Shown here: positions 52,441-64,000 of the stretch, one piece after another | Layout of the letters: each line of letters begins with the position of its first letter | How positions within the stretch are numbered: the first letter of the stretch is position 1 | DNA from: Achatina immaculata | Lineage: Eukaryota > Mollusca > Gastropoda > Stylommatophora > Achatinidae | Direction: 5' to 3' | Length of the DNA stretch: 64,000 bases | Assembly (NCBI GenBank): GCA_009760885.1 | Contig: CM019693.1 | Location: 50,615,455 to 50,679,454, forward strand | Position numbers and translations under genes: made by a program | The notes under the pieces: model-generated | Database searches by the model: none | Told to the model about the DNA's origin: nothing | Seen by the model: only the letters and a program-made list of their open reading frames with translations

Positions 52441-53500
52441 GCATGACTGACAGACTCAACAACATAAGTAGCTGACCAGGCAGAGAATGTTTGTTAATCT
52501 TATTGAAATGAAGTCAGTTTTACTTAATAATGGCAGTGTAAAAAATTTTGAGATAAAATCTAGTAACAAATGTCAGGCATACACTGAACTGTGTCAGCAT
52601 AAGTTCACGGTCTGCTAGATGTGTACCTACTAGTGAAACAAATGCAGATCTGGGTGTGTCTGATGTTGCTGACCCCATGCTTGTCTGGGGAGGTTGCTGG
52701 TCACTTTAGGGCAGCAGTCAGTGTCCTACTGAAGATTTTATGATATCCTAGAAACTCCTTACCGTTTTCATAAGCCACGCTCGACACAAACAAGTTCACA
52801 AGTGTGAGTCTCACAGATTGCCTTGAGTGACTACGCATGCTATATCCAAGGATCTATGGCTACAACTATTTTCACCACTTTCATTTTGGAAATATGCATC
52901 TATAAAACTGGTCGGTTGCTTATGGTGCGTGTATTATGAACAGTTTGTAGGTATTTATCCATATCAGTTTGTTGGTTCTGGTTCAAAACTTTTTGATCAA
53001 GTTTATCCAAATAAATGTCATGCTTCATAGCACAATCCTCCTCCTCCCCGTTTTCTCATAACTAGCTGGAACAGCAAGCAGGTCAAGCTAAATATAGCTG
53101 TGTTTTGGAGTTTTCCGCTGAACACTTGAGAAAATGGCTGGTAGCACTAAACATGTTCATTTCAGAGACAAATTTGTATTTTTACAAATAGGAAACAAGG
53201 CTTTTGCACAGTAAAGAAACAGCAGGGTACTGTATGGTTAGACCTTGGGGGGAAAAAAATCATAACCAAAGCACTTGTAGACATGAAGGATGGATAAATG
53301 ACAAGAGAATTACATGAGCATAATTGTTATCATTTACAGCGACCTTTACTCTCAACATCAGTCTATGACAAGAAATTTTTTTTTTTTTCATTCTGGCACA
53401 AGAGACATTTACTGCTTCTTTATAAGTGTTCTGTATTCTACTCAGGTGTTTGTGTGTAAAACTAATTCCATGTTGTAAGAGTGACACTAGTCTTTTTATA
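52441..53500. other. No gene recognised
   Basis: AT-rich sequence without recognisable exon, domain or repeat. Confidence 0.4.
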
Positions 53501-53516
53501 TAATGCTAAACAGGTT

Positions 53517-53670
53517 AAGACATTGTCCTGTATGACTTTCTGGGCAGAATATTAAGACTGTTCTGTATGACTTTCTGGGCAGAATATTAAGACACTGTCC
53601 TTGTATGACTTTCTGGGTAGAATATTAAGACATTGTCCTTGTATGACCTTCTGGGTAGAATATTAACTGT
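53517..53670 (+). repeat. 37-bp repeat, 4 copies
   Basis: Units contain GACATTGTCCTGTATGACTT and TCTGGGTAGAATATTAA. The same unit expands at 54358-54715 and 55561-55920 (about 10 copies each). Confidence 0.9.
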
Positions 53671-54014
53671 TTCCATTCGTGTCAGCCCTGAAAGTTGAGT
53701 TCCTAAACACTTCTCCCATTGACTCAGCCCTATAAGTTTTCAGACTTTCGTTGAAAACATGATGTAGCTTTTCATTTAACCAGTCAGAGCTCTTCTGAAT
53801 CCAAAGTTAAACTATTGTTTAAGCACACCTGATAAAGGAGCCATGTTACATATCAGGATAGGAGTGTAAAATGCAAGTTTTTTTTTTTCAAGACTGAGTG
53901 GTAGAATGGTCACATCGACTAACCAGACCTATCTTACTATATGTGTTTCTCGTACCTGTAGGCCTGTTAGTTTTATCGGATGTCACAAACATCCATAAAT
54001 ATTGATTTTTTTGT

Positions 54015-56430
54015 GTTGAAATTTGAATGACTATGTATTCTATATAGGATTATGACACAATTAAGGTAAGTTAAAGATTTTCTTACTCAGCCCTAAATTT
54101 TTTTAGCGCCAAAAAATTCCTTCCATCGTTTCACACCAGTTGTTTTTTTTTCTTTTCTTTGTTTTTTTTTTTTAATGACAAATAGCTTCATTTATGGAAT
54201 CTTCATTCATTTCCACTTATTTTTAATGTGTGATACACAAGTGGTGATCATGGAATTAATTCAGTACAATAACTTACACAGGGACCCCCTCCCCAAAATG
54301 TCTGCATCAAAGGGAACATAAGGAATGTTTTTGGACATAATGCGAATGGAAAGAGTTAAGACACTGTCCTTGTATGACTTTCTGGGTAAAACATTAAGAC
54401 ATTGTCCTGTATGACTTTCTGGGTAGAACATTAAGACATTGTCCTGTATGACTTTCTGGGTAGAATATTATGACATTGTCCTGTATGACTTTCTGGGTAG
54501 AATATTATGACATTGTCCTGTATGACTTTCTGGGCAGAATATTATGACATTGTCCTATATGACTTTCTGAGTAGAATATTAAGACACTGTCCTTATGACT
54601 TTCTGGGTAAAACATTAAGACACTGTCCTGTATGACTTTTTCGGTAGAATATGAAGACATTGTCCTGTATGACTTTCTGGGTAAAATATTAAAACATTGT
54701 CCTGTATGACTTTCTAGTGAGAACTAACAAACTTGAAAAAGACTAACCAGCAAAAGCTATCAGAGAAAACAAATTTATTGTGCACTGTGTTTGGGTAGCC
54801 ATAATCAACAACAAAAAGGTAACCCTGAATTTCAGACACTGGCTCTGTATATTTATTTCTGGTTCCTGATGTACAAGTGAATGCAGGAAAACAGATCACT
54901 CCCAGCAAATACCAGATGTAACAAACCCATCTTCTTACTGATACTTCCACCACCACCTAGTACATTACACTGTGTGCTACGTAACAGTAGCACCAAGCAC
55001 TGCAAATAAAACATCACAGCATATACACCATTCACATACAACCAGATCTAGAGTTCCTGTACATCTGACACACACAATATAAAAAACATGTAGCACATAC
55101 TAACACTTAACCCAACTTTGTATAAACTAATCTACAAAAATATACAGCCATGTATAACAGTCCACAGTGGCTGTCACTTCTATTTCTCTACACCAAATAT
55201 CCAGGGTGACTCTTTTCTCTTGAAATTTGAATGACTATGTATTCTATATAGGATTATGACACAATTAAGGTAAGTTAAAGATTTCTTACTCAGCCCTAAA
55301 TTTTTTTAGCGCCAAAAAATTCCTTCCATCGTTTCACACCAGTTGTTTTTTTTTTCTTTCTTTGTTTTTTTTTTTTAATGACAAATAGCTTCATTTATGG
55401 AATCTTCATTCATTTCCACTTATTTTTAATGTGTGATACACAAGTGGTGATCATGGAATTAATTCAGTACAATAACTTACACAGGGACCCCCTCCCCAAA
55501 ATGTCTGCATCAAAGGGAACATAAGGAATGTTTTTGGACATAATGCGAATGGAAAGAGTTAAGACACTGTCCTTGTATGACTTTCTGGGTAAAACATTAA
55601 GACATTGTCCTGTATGACTTTCTGGGTAGAACATTAAGACATTGTCCTGTATGACTTTCTGGGTAGAATATTATGACATTGTCCTGTATGACTTTCTGGG
55701 TAGAATATTATGACATTGTCCTGTATGACTTTCTGGGCAGAATATTATGACATTGTCCTATATGACTTTCTGAGTAGAATATTAAGACACTGTCCTTATG
55801 ACTTTCTGGGTAAAACATTAAGACACTGTCCTGTATGACTTTTTCGGTAGAATATGAAGACATTGTCCTGTATGACTTTCTGGGTAAAATATTAAAACAT
55901 TGTCCTGTATGACTTTCTAGTGAGAACTAACAAACTTGAAAAAGACTAACCAGCAAAAGCTATCAGAGAAAACAAATTTATTGTGCACTGTGTTTGGGTA
56001 GCCATAATCAACAACAAAAAGGTAACCCTGAATTTCAGACACTGGCTCTGTATATTTATTTCTGGTTCCTGATGTACAAGTGAATGCAGGAAAACAGATC
56101 ACTCCCAGCAAATACCAGATGTAACAAACCCATCTTCTTTACTGATACTTCCACCACCACCTAGTACATTACACTGTGTGCTACGTAACAGTAGCACCAA
56201 GCACTGCAAATAAAACATCACAGCATATACACCATTCACATACAACCAGATCTAGAGTTCCTGTACATCTGACACACACAATATAAAAAACATGTAGCAC
56301 ATACTAACACTTAACCCAACTTTGTATAAACTAATCTACAAAAATATACAGCCATGTATAACAGTCCACAGTGGCTGTCACTTCTATTTCTCTACACCAA
56401 ATATCCAGGGTGACTCTTTTCTCTCATGAT
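54015..56430 (+). repeat. Direct duplication of about 1.2 kb
   Basis: 54017-55218 and 55219-56424 are near-identical, starting TTGAAATTTGAATGACTATG and ending CCAGGGTGACTCTTTTCTCT. They differ by homopolymer lengths (for example at 54150/55355) and an extra T at 56140. Each contains about ten 37-bp repeats. The minus strand near 54770 has AATAAA (TTTATT on plus), so this could be the 3' UTR end of a minus-strand gene, but no coding part was found. Confidence 0.88.
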
Positions 56431-57120
56431 CTTGTCAACAAATATCTGACACTCTAGGAAACTTCACTGAAGACCTGATAGAAAAACAAAAAACCTGTAT
56501 GTAGTAACTGACCAGTCACATTTATGTTAAGTTTATTCTTTGTGTAGTAACTGACTAGTCATATTTTGGCTAAGTTTGTTCTCACTAAAACACTACCAGT
56601 TACTTCATGTTCCAATATCAACTTCTGAACTCAAAAACAATTCTGTGACATATTCACTGCTACAAGAGGGTTGGGTTTTTATTTTTAATCGTTTCAATTT
56701 TAAAACCAGATATTAACCCCAATCAATGATTTTAACAATGAATATGCCCTATTTAACAATTTTAGCACTGAATATTAACTTCTTAATTCTCCCGTTTCCA
56801 TGCCTTGAAGGCATACTGGTGTTAGACCCGCATTTTCCATGACCTTCGGCACATGAAAGTGTGATGTCGGCATCATGCTGGCCACTTTGCCTTCCCAGAT
56901 TTCTCTGGTACCTATTTTTAGAGGCTAACTACAAGAAAACAATTCAAACACTAAGCAAGAACTTACTATAGTAAGCTGAAACACAACCCAGTGTATTAAC
57001 AAAGAAAAAATATCAAGCAGGCTGTGGAAGGCCCTTCAGCGTCCTTGTTCCTCACTTGTCCCTTTCTGTCCAGTTGCTAATGCTGCTAAAATATTCTGAC
57101 ATTCAACTTTACTATTTTAT
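56431..57120. other. No gene recognised
   Basis: Unique sequence without supportable coding. Confidence 0.4.
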
Positions 57121-57124
57121 CTTG

Positions 57125-57247
57125 ATAAAATATCCTACCACCTCTACAGCTATCACTTTAGTCTTGACTCCTACCACCTCTACAGCTATCACTTTAGTCT
57201 TACCTCCTACCACCTCTACAGCTATCACTTTAGTCTTAACTCCTACC
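57125..57247 (+). repeat. 36-bp minisatellite, left remnant (3.5 copies)
   Basis: Units CTATCACTTTAGTCTTGACT with CCTACCACCTCTACAG. This is the left part of the array at 61213, separated from it by the LTR element. Confidence 0.9.
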
Positions 57248-57296
57248 ACAAGAAGAGTCAATCAAACCAGTAGTCTCCTTGTAGGGAGAAGCCTGC

Positions 57297-57314
57297 TTCA
57301 GTTGGCGCCGTGAC
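57297..57314 (+). promoter_or_regulatory. Primer-binding-site-like sequence
   Basis: TTGGCGCCGTGACCAGCG directly follows the CA end of the LTR, as the tRNA-binding site does in LTR elements. Which tRNA primes cannot be told here. Confidence 0.5.
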
Positions 57315-57838
57315 CAGCGCTTTCTTTCACGGTCTGTCACAAAGTGTTTTAGTTGTTGCTCGTGGGCTGCTGGTTTCTTGCACGGCTCATACTTCTAATT
57401 GTGAAGTCATGGCAAGTCTCCAGGTTGTAGTATTTTGTCTCCAGTTGTCTATTGTTACCATGCCCTAGATTACGATTATCGATCGATGACCTGCCTCGTT
57501 TTCGGCTATCAAACATGGCAGACTCTGTTTTGGTCAACAGCAAATATGTTGTAGAGTAAGGATAGCTAGCTTAGGTGTTGGAAGCTGACTGCAGATAGAT
57601 TAGGAGTTGATAGGGTTGTAGTTATTTAGGGAGTCAAGAGTGGAGTTGGTTAGCTAGCTAGCGTTCGAATTTCGGTTGGTAGTTCTGTCAGCATTGGCTT
57701 CCCGACATCTTCTGCCGGAGAAGAAAAGGAGTCTAGATTAGGAAAAGGGTTGAGTTGCATTGGCGTCCTTTTCTTCCTTCGAATTGGCGTCAGGGGTGTG
57801 TTGACGAGACTTGGTGGCGTCTACTCAAGGCGGCGACG

Positions 57839-58006
57839 ATGTCCGGCTTGCTCGGAATCTTGGGGGGCACCTCTAGCTCCTGGCCCCTAGGCAGCATAGT
57901 GGATGAAGCCATACCAGTGAAGCTGATCCTGAACCAGTATCCTGTCAGGGACCAGTGCAGCTTGTACGGTACATTTCGTTGGTACTATGTAGGAAGGGAC
58001 AGGTAA
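57839..58006 (+). CDS. Short frame in LTR element, possible gag start
   Basis: A 55-residue frame, MSGLLGILGGTSSSWPLGSI ... QYPVRDQCSLYGTFRWYYVG, follows a leader of about 540 bases after the primer-binding site, where gag would begin. It stops after VGRDR. The end reads GACAG|GTAAC, which could also be a splice donor, so an exon of a host or element transcript is possible. Not recognised. Confidence 0.4.
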   Translation: MSGLLGILGGTSSSWPLGSIVDEAIPVKLILNQYPVRDQCSLYGTFRWYYVGRDR

Positions 58007-60535
58007 CAATTTGTAACTTAACTGTGACCTCTGAAATTTCAGCAAGAAGTCAAGCCAGATCATGCAGACTGAACATTATTAATTATAGCAAATAGTGAAT
58101 GTTGGATTTATTTACTGTCATTCTCTTTGGAAGTTTGTTGGACAATTGAGTAGTTCTGATTCATCCAGTCACCAGACATTCATACGAAGGGATATAGTAA
58201 CTTTTTGGACTACCTTCACCTGTGGAAAAAATTTGTTTTTGGAAATGAACATTCTGTTGATTGGAAGTTGTCAGATATGCTTCTTCTGGATAGATTATCT
58301 AGAAATTTCAGGAACATTATTGTGTTTATACATTAGGGACAGTTATTTTGTTCTGCTGTGGAATTTTTCTGGATTGCAATTAATTAGCATTTAGTTTACC
58401 ATTTTGTTATGATTTTGCATTAGCAAGGATGATATTGATATTTGACATTAGTGTATATGTCATTAATTCCAGTTTTTTTTACTCTGATAGGTGCTAGAAA
58501 ACTGAGGATTCTTAGTTAAAATTTTTCTGGAAGATTGCCATTTGCTGTTATAACTTATTTAACTAAAAAGTACAGTAATTATTCTGGACTGTATTAGGTG
58601 CCAGTATGGTTGGATTATTTTAAGTGGATTGGATAATGCTAATATTGTTTTTTTTTGTTTTGTTATAGATTATTGGTTCCATGTCTGAGTTTTTCCAGAA
58701 AGAGTCATGTTACTATGGAAGAGGTTAGGCTTTGTCATGCAGTGCATTGGAAATGTACCAGAAGCCCTGGTACAGGGCTACATATGGGAAGTCCCTGGGA
58801 GATTAAGGCTGCAGTTGGAGATTCTCTTAAGCATAATTTTTTATAGATTGTATAGTTCTTGTGCAGCAATTAGTGAATGTATTTTTTTTTCCTCTGTTTA
58901 TTTTTTGTATAACGGATTTATTAGTAGTTAATTAGGATGGATGATAGATCATGTAGCCTTGAATAAGGTGACATTACTGATGATGACTTCATAATAGCCA
59001 ATTGTTATGGCATTTACTATGTTCAAATTGGTTAATTATCTTTGATGTGACAGCATTGGCTTGGATGTGACATTATTACCACGGATGTGATGTTATGAGG
59101 AGATTACACAAACAAGTGTGGTTCTCTGATTGGGTACCTAGGCCGGAACATGCAGATTCCATGTAACCGAGCCTAAGGTAAAATTACCAGAGGGGGTCTT
59201 TTTCTTTTAAGGCCCTAGATATTACATTGTTTTGTTGCGCGTACATATGGTACGTGGCACAGTCCCTTTGGGGATAAATAAAAGGTGGATTAGCCTGATA
59301 CCAAAGTTTTGCCTGTTCTGCATATGTAATGGATAATTACATATGTTAAGAATGGATGATTATATATGATACCTGAAGATTTGCCTATTCTGCATATGTT
59401 TAATGGATGATTACATATGTTAAGAATGGATGATTACATATGATACCTAAAGATTTGCCTATTCTGCATATGTTTAATGGATATTTACATATGTTTAAGA
59501 ATGGATGATTAATAATTGTAACCCAGATGAACCTATTCTGCGTATGTACAGCATATAGCTGCATTTGTCAGTAATAGCAGATTATATATGGTACCAGAGT
59601 TTACCTATTCTATGTATGTGTATTGAGGAGTCACACATAATAGAAATAGATGATTGTATATGAAGTGGACATGGGCTGAGTATAGCCGAAAGTCACACGA
59701 ACAGTTTATGGGTATAGTCAGAGTATGAAGTTCTATGTTGAGAGTCGATTATTATCTTTGAATTAGCCTGGAGTTATAATTTAGATAAGTAGATTGGTTT
59801 TTTGAAAGTTTTGACAGGCAAAACTCTACTTTTTGGGATAGGGGAATATTATAGCAGCATAAGCCAGGGGTTATACCCAGGATTGGTATTTAGGAAATAA
59901 TTACTAGAGTGAGTACCCTTGTTTGAGAGGTAGGTTGGTTGAGACCATTGAGCGGGGGTCTTGGGAAAAGCTTGCAGCATGGAGAAAACTGAGTGGGTAG
60001 GAATAGTATAAATACCACTCACGATTAGTCTAAAGGCAAGAGCCTTACTTGTTTTGTGTAGCAAGAGCCTTACTTGTTTTATTGTAGGAAGAATTTTTGT
60101 CATTTTGATGTAGATGGAATCTCGTTTAGGAAGAGTTTCTAGCAGTGGAAATTTGTTGGTAGTGGAGGAATTAGGTTTCTTGATCGCTGAAGTTTTAGGT
60201 GGAATGTTGTGAGTATGATTTCATGTGTATAGGACTTATTGTAAGTGGATTGCCTTTTACTCATTTTCCTGTTATGTCCATGTTGCGGACAGTCTCATGC
60301 ACCAGATATAGGATGGGTTGTTATGGAGATTGCATATGTTATACGTTACTACTCATAGCGTTGAATATACACATAAGAGTAGGTAGTTAATTGAATATTG
60401 TACACCTTGGTACACCTTGTGGGTAGAATTAGGGTTGTGTTGGATAGTGATTAGTTTGATTAATTCTTTTTTTTGAGAGTTTTCTGTAAAAGTTAGTAAT
60501 TTTTTGTTGGAGATATTTGATGGCCAAATATCTAC
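58007..60535. other. Interior of LTR element without genes
   Basis: AT-rich sequence, with diverged repeats of TGGATGATTACATATGTTAAG at 59330-59640. No retroviral domain seen. Confidence 0.45.
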
Positions 60536-60558
60536 CTTTAGGGGGTGGGGAGATATTC

Positions 60559-61211
60559 TGTAACAGAATAGCAATTCTGTTCAGAGATTAATTGTGTAGC
60601 GCTAATAAATTGTGTTGCGTAGACTACGTCATTAGGAAGGCCCGTGTGCAAAAAGTCGTTAGAAAGGTCCGTGTGAAAAAGCCGGTCGTAAGCAGTCTAT
60701 GTGTGGAACTTTGTACTGGAAGGACGTGTTTGGGCGAACGAGAATGGGGTAGAGCGAGTCTTGTTGTCAGAATTAGTTTAGTTTGTTTTTCTGTGTGGCT
60801 GCAGTCCTTGGTTAGCCTGTAAGTATGGTTTTTGGTATGAATAAATCATTTGTAAGGTTTTCCTTGCCCATGTGGCGTAGATATTTCACGCCGGGCATTT
60901 GTTGCTGTGAATTTCTGTAATAAATGTGTGTGTCTGATGATAAACTACAACAATTGGCTTTGTGGAAATTCTCATTGTTGACCAGTTTGTTTTGGTCGGA
61001 AGACTGCCAAGTTATGTTCAAGTTGTTGTATTGTACTATCTTTTGTGGAGTTGAAAGCCTGGGTGTCTTGTTGTATTTTCTTAGTGTATAATGCAGAAAA
61101 TTAGGTGATGTTTAGAACACCAGCAACAAGAAGAAACTTATAAGTTGAAACTGTACTCCACAAGAAGAGTCAATCAAACCAGTAGTCTCCTTGTAGGGAG
61201 AAGCCTGCTTC
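60559..61211 (+). repeat. 3' LTR, about 650 bp
   Basis: Begins TGTAACAGAATAG after a polypurine tract and ends GCCTGCTTCA. Contains AATAAA at about 60838 and again near 60919 as possible poly(A) signals. Only its last 50 bases exist at the 5' side. Confidence 0.6.
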
Positions 61212-61212
61212 A

Positions 61213-62230
61213 CTATCACTTTAGTCTTGACTCCTACCACCTCTACAGCTATCACTTTAGTCTTGACTCCTACCACCTCTACAGCTATCACTTTAGTCTT
61301 AACTCCTACCACCTCTACAGCTATCACTTTAGTCTTGACTCCTACCACCTCTACAGCTATCACTTTAGTCTTAACTCCTATCACCTCTACAGCTATCACT
61401 TTAGTCTTAACTCCTACCATCTCTACAGCTATCACTTTAGTCTTAACTCCTATCACCTCTACAGCTATCACTTTAGTCTTAACTCCTATCACCTCTACAG
61501 CTATCACTTTAGTCTTGACTCCTACCACCTCTACAGCTATCACTTTAGTCTTAACTCCTACCACCTCTACAGCTATGACTTTAGTCTTAACTCCTACCAC
61601 CTCTACAGCTATGACTTTAGTCTTAACTCCTACCACCTCTACAGCTATCACTTTAGTCTTAACTCCTACCACCTCTACAGCTATCACTTTAGTCTTAACT
61701 CCTATCACCTCTACAGCTATCACTTTAGTCTTAACTCCTACCACCTCTACAGCTATCACTTTAGTCTTAACTCCTACCACCTCTACAGCTATCACTTTAG
61801 TCTTCTCTCCTACCACCTCTACAGCTATCACTTTAGTCTTCTCTCCTACCACCTCTACAGCTATCACTTTAGTCTTCTCTCCTACCACCTCTACAGCTAT
61901 CACTTTAGTCTTGACTCCTACCATCTCTACAGCTATCACTTTAGTCTTAACTCCTATCACCTCTACAGCTATCACTTTAGTCTTCTCTCCTACCACCTCT
62001 ACAGCTATCACTTTAGTCTTGACTCCTACCATCTCTACAGCTATCACTTTAGTCTTCTCTCCTACCACCTCTACAGCTATCACTTTAGTCTTCTCTCCTA
62101 CCACCTCTACAGCTATCACTTTAGTCTTGACTCCTACCATCTCTACAGCTATCACTTTAGTCTTGACTCCTACCATCTCTACAGCTATCACTTTAGTCTT
62201 GACTCCTACCACCTCTACAGCTATCACTTT
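61213..62230 (+). repeat. 36-bp minisatellite, about 28 copies
   Basis: Units as at 57125, with sub-types AACTCC, GACTCC and TCTCTCC and CACCTC/CATCTC. Open in several frames on both strands because the unit is 12 codons. Its right end passes into the possible minus-strand exon at 62231-62317. Confidence 0.95.
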
Positions 62231-62317
62231 AGCTGTAACTCCAGCCACATGCTGCAACTGCTTGATCAGATCACCACTGTACTTCTCCCTCATGAATGTA
62301 TGCTGCTTCTCTGCTCT
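62231..62317 (-). CDS. Possible exon of an unidentified minus-strand gene (copy 1)
   Basis: On minus, after TTCTAACTAG, the sequence encodes AEKQHTFMREKYSGDLIKQL followed by QHVAGVTAK, a well-formed charged helix without stops, and then runs directly into the 36-bp array as repeated 12-residue units (KVIAVEVVGVKT). I do not recognise the protein. The exon is exactly repeated at 63914-64000. Either the array is coding at its start, or a donor (AAA|GTGATA) ends the exon and was amplified with it. Confidence 0.45.
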
Positions 62318-62339
62318 AGTTAGAACCATAAACTTAATC

Positions 62340-63175
62340 ATTATCAAGTACTATTTTATTGCAGAGAACATTCTAGCATTCCTGATGATTGTAAGATACT
62401 ATTCCTGGTTTATCTGCTAACATCTTAATCATTTTCTGTCCAGTAGTGATTGTAAGGGGATGTCCACTGTTCTAATGTTGGCTAACAGTTCTCATAGTAC
62501 TCTGATGAGTCACTTTGTGTAATGTTTATGGAAAATTTGCCTGCTCAAAGATGTGCCATAAGGTGGGCCTTTCATTACAGAATGGCACAAATCTCCAATC
62601 TTAAACTTAAAATTCAATCATGTCGCCCTCTGTTACACTTGCTCTGTAAATTCACATTTGTTATTCACCCGCATAGGCTGATTTTTACATATCCTATTAT
62701 GTATAGTGCAGTTGGTCTTTCTTGCCTTGCAGGCAAATATTCACTAATTTCTCAGAAGTTTCTACTAGACTGTGAGATGTGTTTTAGATCTGCCTGACTG
62801 AAGAATGCTATAATCATGACACATGAGAAGACAGTTAACTACTGACTGCACACCTCCCCAGCTCTATAAAACTGTTATGGTATGTCAATGACAACTACTC
62901 TTCTTCCACTAGCATCAGTAAACATCATTCCCTGGACCCTCCATGTATGTAATTACAACTTCTGCCATGTATAAAAACAACACAGACGACAAGGTGGGCA
63001 GCTGTCTGCTGTTCACTCTGTGTAGCGGCAAGCACATATTACAGTCACAGCTGACAAAATGCTGACAAATGATTCAGAAACTTCTTGTTAATTGCCAGGC
63101 AATTCTGGAGGAATCTACAATAAGATGAAATCTGAAGAGGCTGGGCAATCAATTAGTTTCCTCTGACTACCCATA
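62340..63175. other. No gene recognised
   Basis: Unique sequence; nothing supportable. Confidence 0.4.
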
Positions 63176-63179
63176 TTAT

Positions 63180-63300
63180 ATTCAGGTCCACTGGGCAATC
63201 AATTGGGACTGTTGTATGTGGGCCCACTGAACAATAAACTGGGACTGTGTTGAATGTGGGCCCACTGGAGAATAAACTGGGACCGTCCAAATATACACAG
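63180..63300 (+). repeat. About 50-bp repeat, 3 copies
   Basis: GGGCCCACTG followed by CAATAAACTGGGACTGT-type sequence repeats three times (63186, 63220, 63257). Confidence 0.75.
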
Positions 63301-63407
63301 ATGTATATTTTACAAGGTAACAATACAGACAGCAGAAAACTACACTACATATGACTAGAATCACTGGCATTTAATCTCATGTGAGGAGATGAGACCATGC
63401 TTTGAGG

Positions 63408-63685
63408 TGAAGATTACTCACACTCTCCATCCAGCGTGCTAAACTACTCACCAAATCAAAGCTTACACTCTCCATCCAGCGTGCTAAACTACTCACCAAA
63501 TTGAAGCTTACACTCTCCATCCAGTGTGGTAAACTACTCACCAAATCGAAGCTTACACTCTCCATCCAGCGTGCTAAACTACTCACCAAATCGAAGCTTA
63601 CACTCTCCATCCAGCGTGCTAAACTGCTCACCAAATCGAAGCTTACACTCTCCATCCAGCATGGTAAACTGCTCACCAAATCGAC
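63408..63685 (+). repeat. 45-bp minisatellite, 6 copies
   Basis: Units GCTTACACTCTCCATCCAGC with GTGCTAAACTACTCACCAAATCGAA. It abuts the next 36-bp array directly (AAATCGA|CAGCTATCAC). Confidence 0.93.
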
Positions 63686-63913
63686 AGCTATCACTTTAGT
63701 CTTGACTCCTACCATCTCTACAGCTATCACTTTAGTCTTCTCTCCTACCACCTCTACAGCTATCACTTTAGTCTTCTCTCCTACCACCTCTACAGCTATC
63801 ACTTTAGTCTTGACTCCTACCATCTCTACAGCTATCACTTTAGTCTTGACTCCTACCATCTCTACAGCTATCACTTTAGTCTTGACTCCTACCACCTCTA
63901 CAGCTATCACTTT
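63684..63913 (+). repeat. 36-bp minisatellite, about 6 copies (second block)
   Basis: Same units as 61213 and identical right-hand flank, so this is a second copy of the end of that array and its flank, in direct orientation. Confidence 0.92.
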
Positions 63914-64000
63914 AGCTGTAACTCCAGCCACATGCTGCAACTGCTTGATCAGATCACCACTGTACTTCTCCCTCATGAATGTATGCTGCTTCTCTGCTCT
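63914..64000 (-). CDS. Possible exon of unidentified minus-strand gene (copy 2, cut by window end)
   Basis: Same sequence as 62231-62317 (minus: AEKQHTFMREKYSGDLIKQL). It continues past the window edge, so its acceptor side and any further exons are not visible. Confidence 0.42.

Larger units (their letters stand above)
57246..61212 (+). mobile_element. LTR retrotransposon, gutted, 5' LTR mostly deleted
   Basis: The last 50 bases of the LTR (AAGAAGAGTCAATCAAACCA ... CCTGCTTCA) occur at 57247-57296 and again at 61160-61210. At 57297 follows TTGGCGCCGTGACCAGCG, a primer-binding-site-like sequence. At about 60538 AGGGGGTGGGGAGATATTC looks like a polypurine tract, immediately before TGTAACAGAATAGCAATTC, the likely 3' LTR start (60559). 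No reverse transcriptase, protease or integrase motif was found in the 3.2-kb interior, so it is a deleted or non-autonomous element. The left LTR was removed by a join at CCAC shared with the minisatellite. Confidence 0.68.

Noticed and set aside
61112..62347. 411-codon minus frame as a definite protein
   Set aside because: Most of it is the 36-bp minisatellite; only the first 30 or so residues look like real coding and were listed separately.

Overview
The window is animal nuclear DNA, most likely from an invertebrate (I would guess a mollusc or another lophotrochozoan, but the sequence does not prove it). The signs are a split host gene with GT-AG introns, non-LTR, LTR, Tc1 and mariner transposon remains, very many minisatellites, and no bacterial gene organisation. 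No tRNA, rRNA or CRISPR array was seen.

Positions about 1,600-13,100 hold an AT-rich endogenous virus-like element of the Polinton/Maverick (adintovirus-like) kind. Plus-strand genes are the packaging ATPase, a penton-like protein, a double-jelly-roll-type major capsid protein, two DNA-binding-type small proteins and a coiled-coil protein. Minus-strand genes are several small capsid-associated proteins, a repeat-bearing 346-residue protein and an adenain-type protease. A phospholipase A2-like protein and an integrase follow on plus, and a protein-primed type B DNA polymerase and a small zinc protein on minus. The element is dead: capsid, protease, integrase, polymerase and several small genes carry stops, frameshifts or internal deletions, while ATPase, penton, the 346-residue protein and the PLA2-like gene remain open.

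Positions 15,382-48,409 carry the 3' two thirds of a kinesin-10 gene, KIF22/Kid, on the plus strand. Eleven different exons can be chained with matching splice phases, from the second half of the motor domain to the C-terminal helix-hairpin-helix and a short terminal exon. The 5' motor exons are not in the window unless they were missed, so the virus-like element probably lies in, or just upstream of, a KIF22 intron.

The introns are built almost entirely of different minisatellites (units of roughly 25-64 bp) and transposon fragments. They also contain a striking series of adjacent direct duplications of 0.9-5 kb, several of which copy an exon. The copies differ by small indels, repeat number and one retrotransposon insertion, and splicing all of them would break the frame. 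Either two haplotypes have been laid end to end by the assembler, or the locus has undergone serial local duplication. One minisatellite has amplified an exon's 3' end with its splice donor, and another a splice acceptor.

From 48.7 to 64 kb there is no recognised complete host gene. The stretch has non-LTR reverse transcriptase tails in three tandem 1.04-kb copies, a duplicated 1.2-kb block, an internally gutted LTR retrotransposon (primer-binding site, polypurine tract, one 650-bp LTR) sitting in a 36-bp minisatellite, and a possible minus-strand exon repeated at the right edge.
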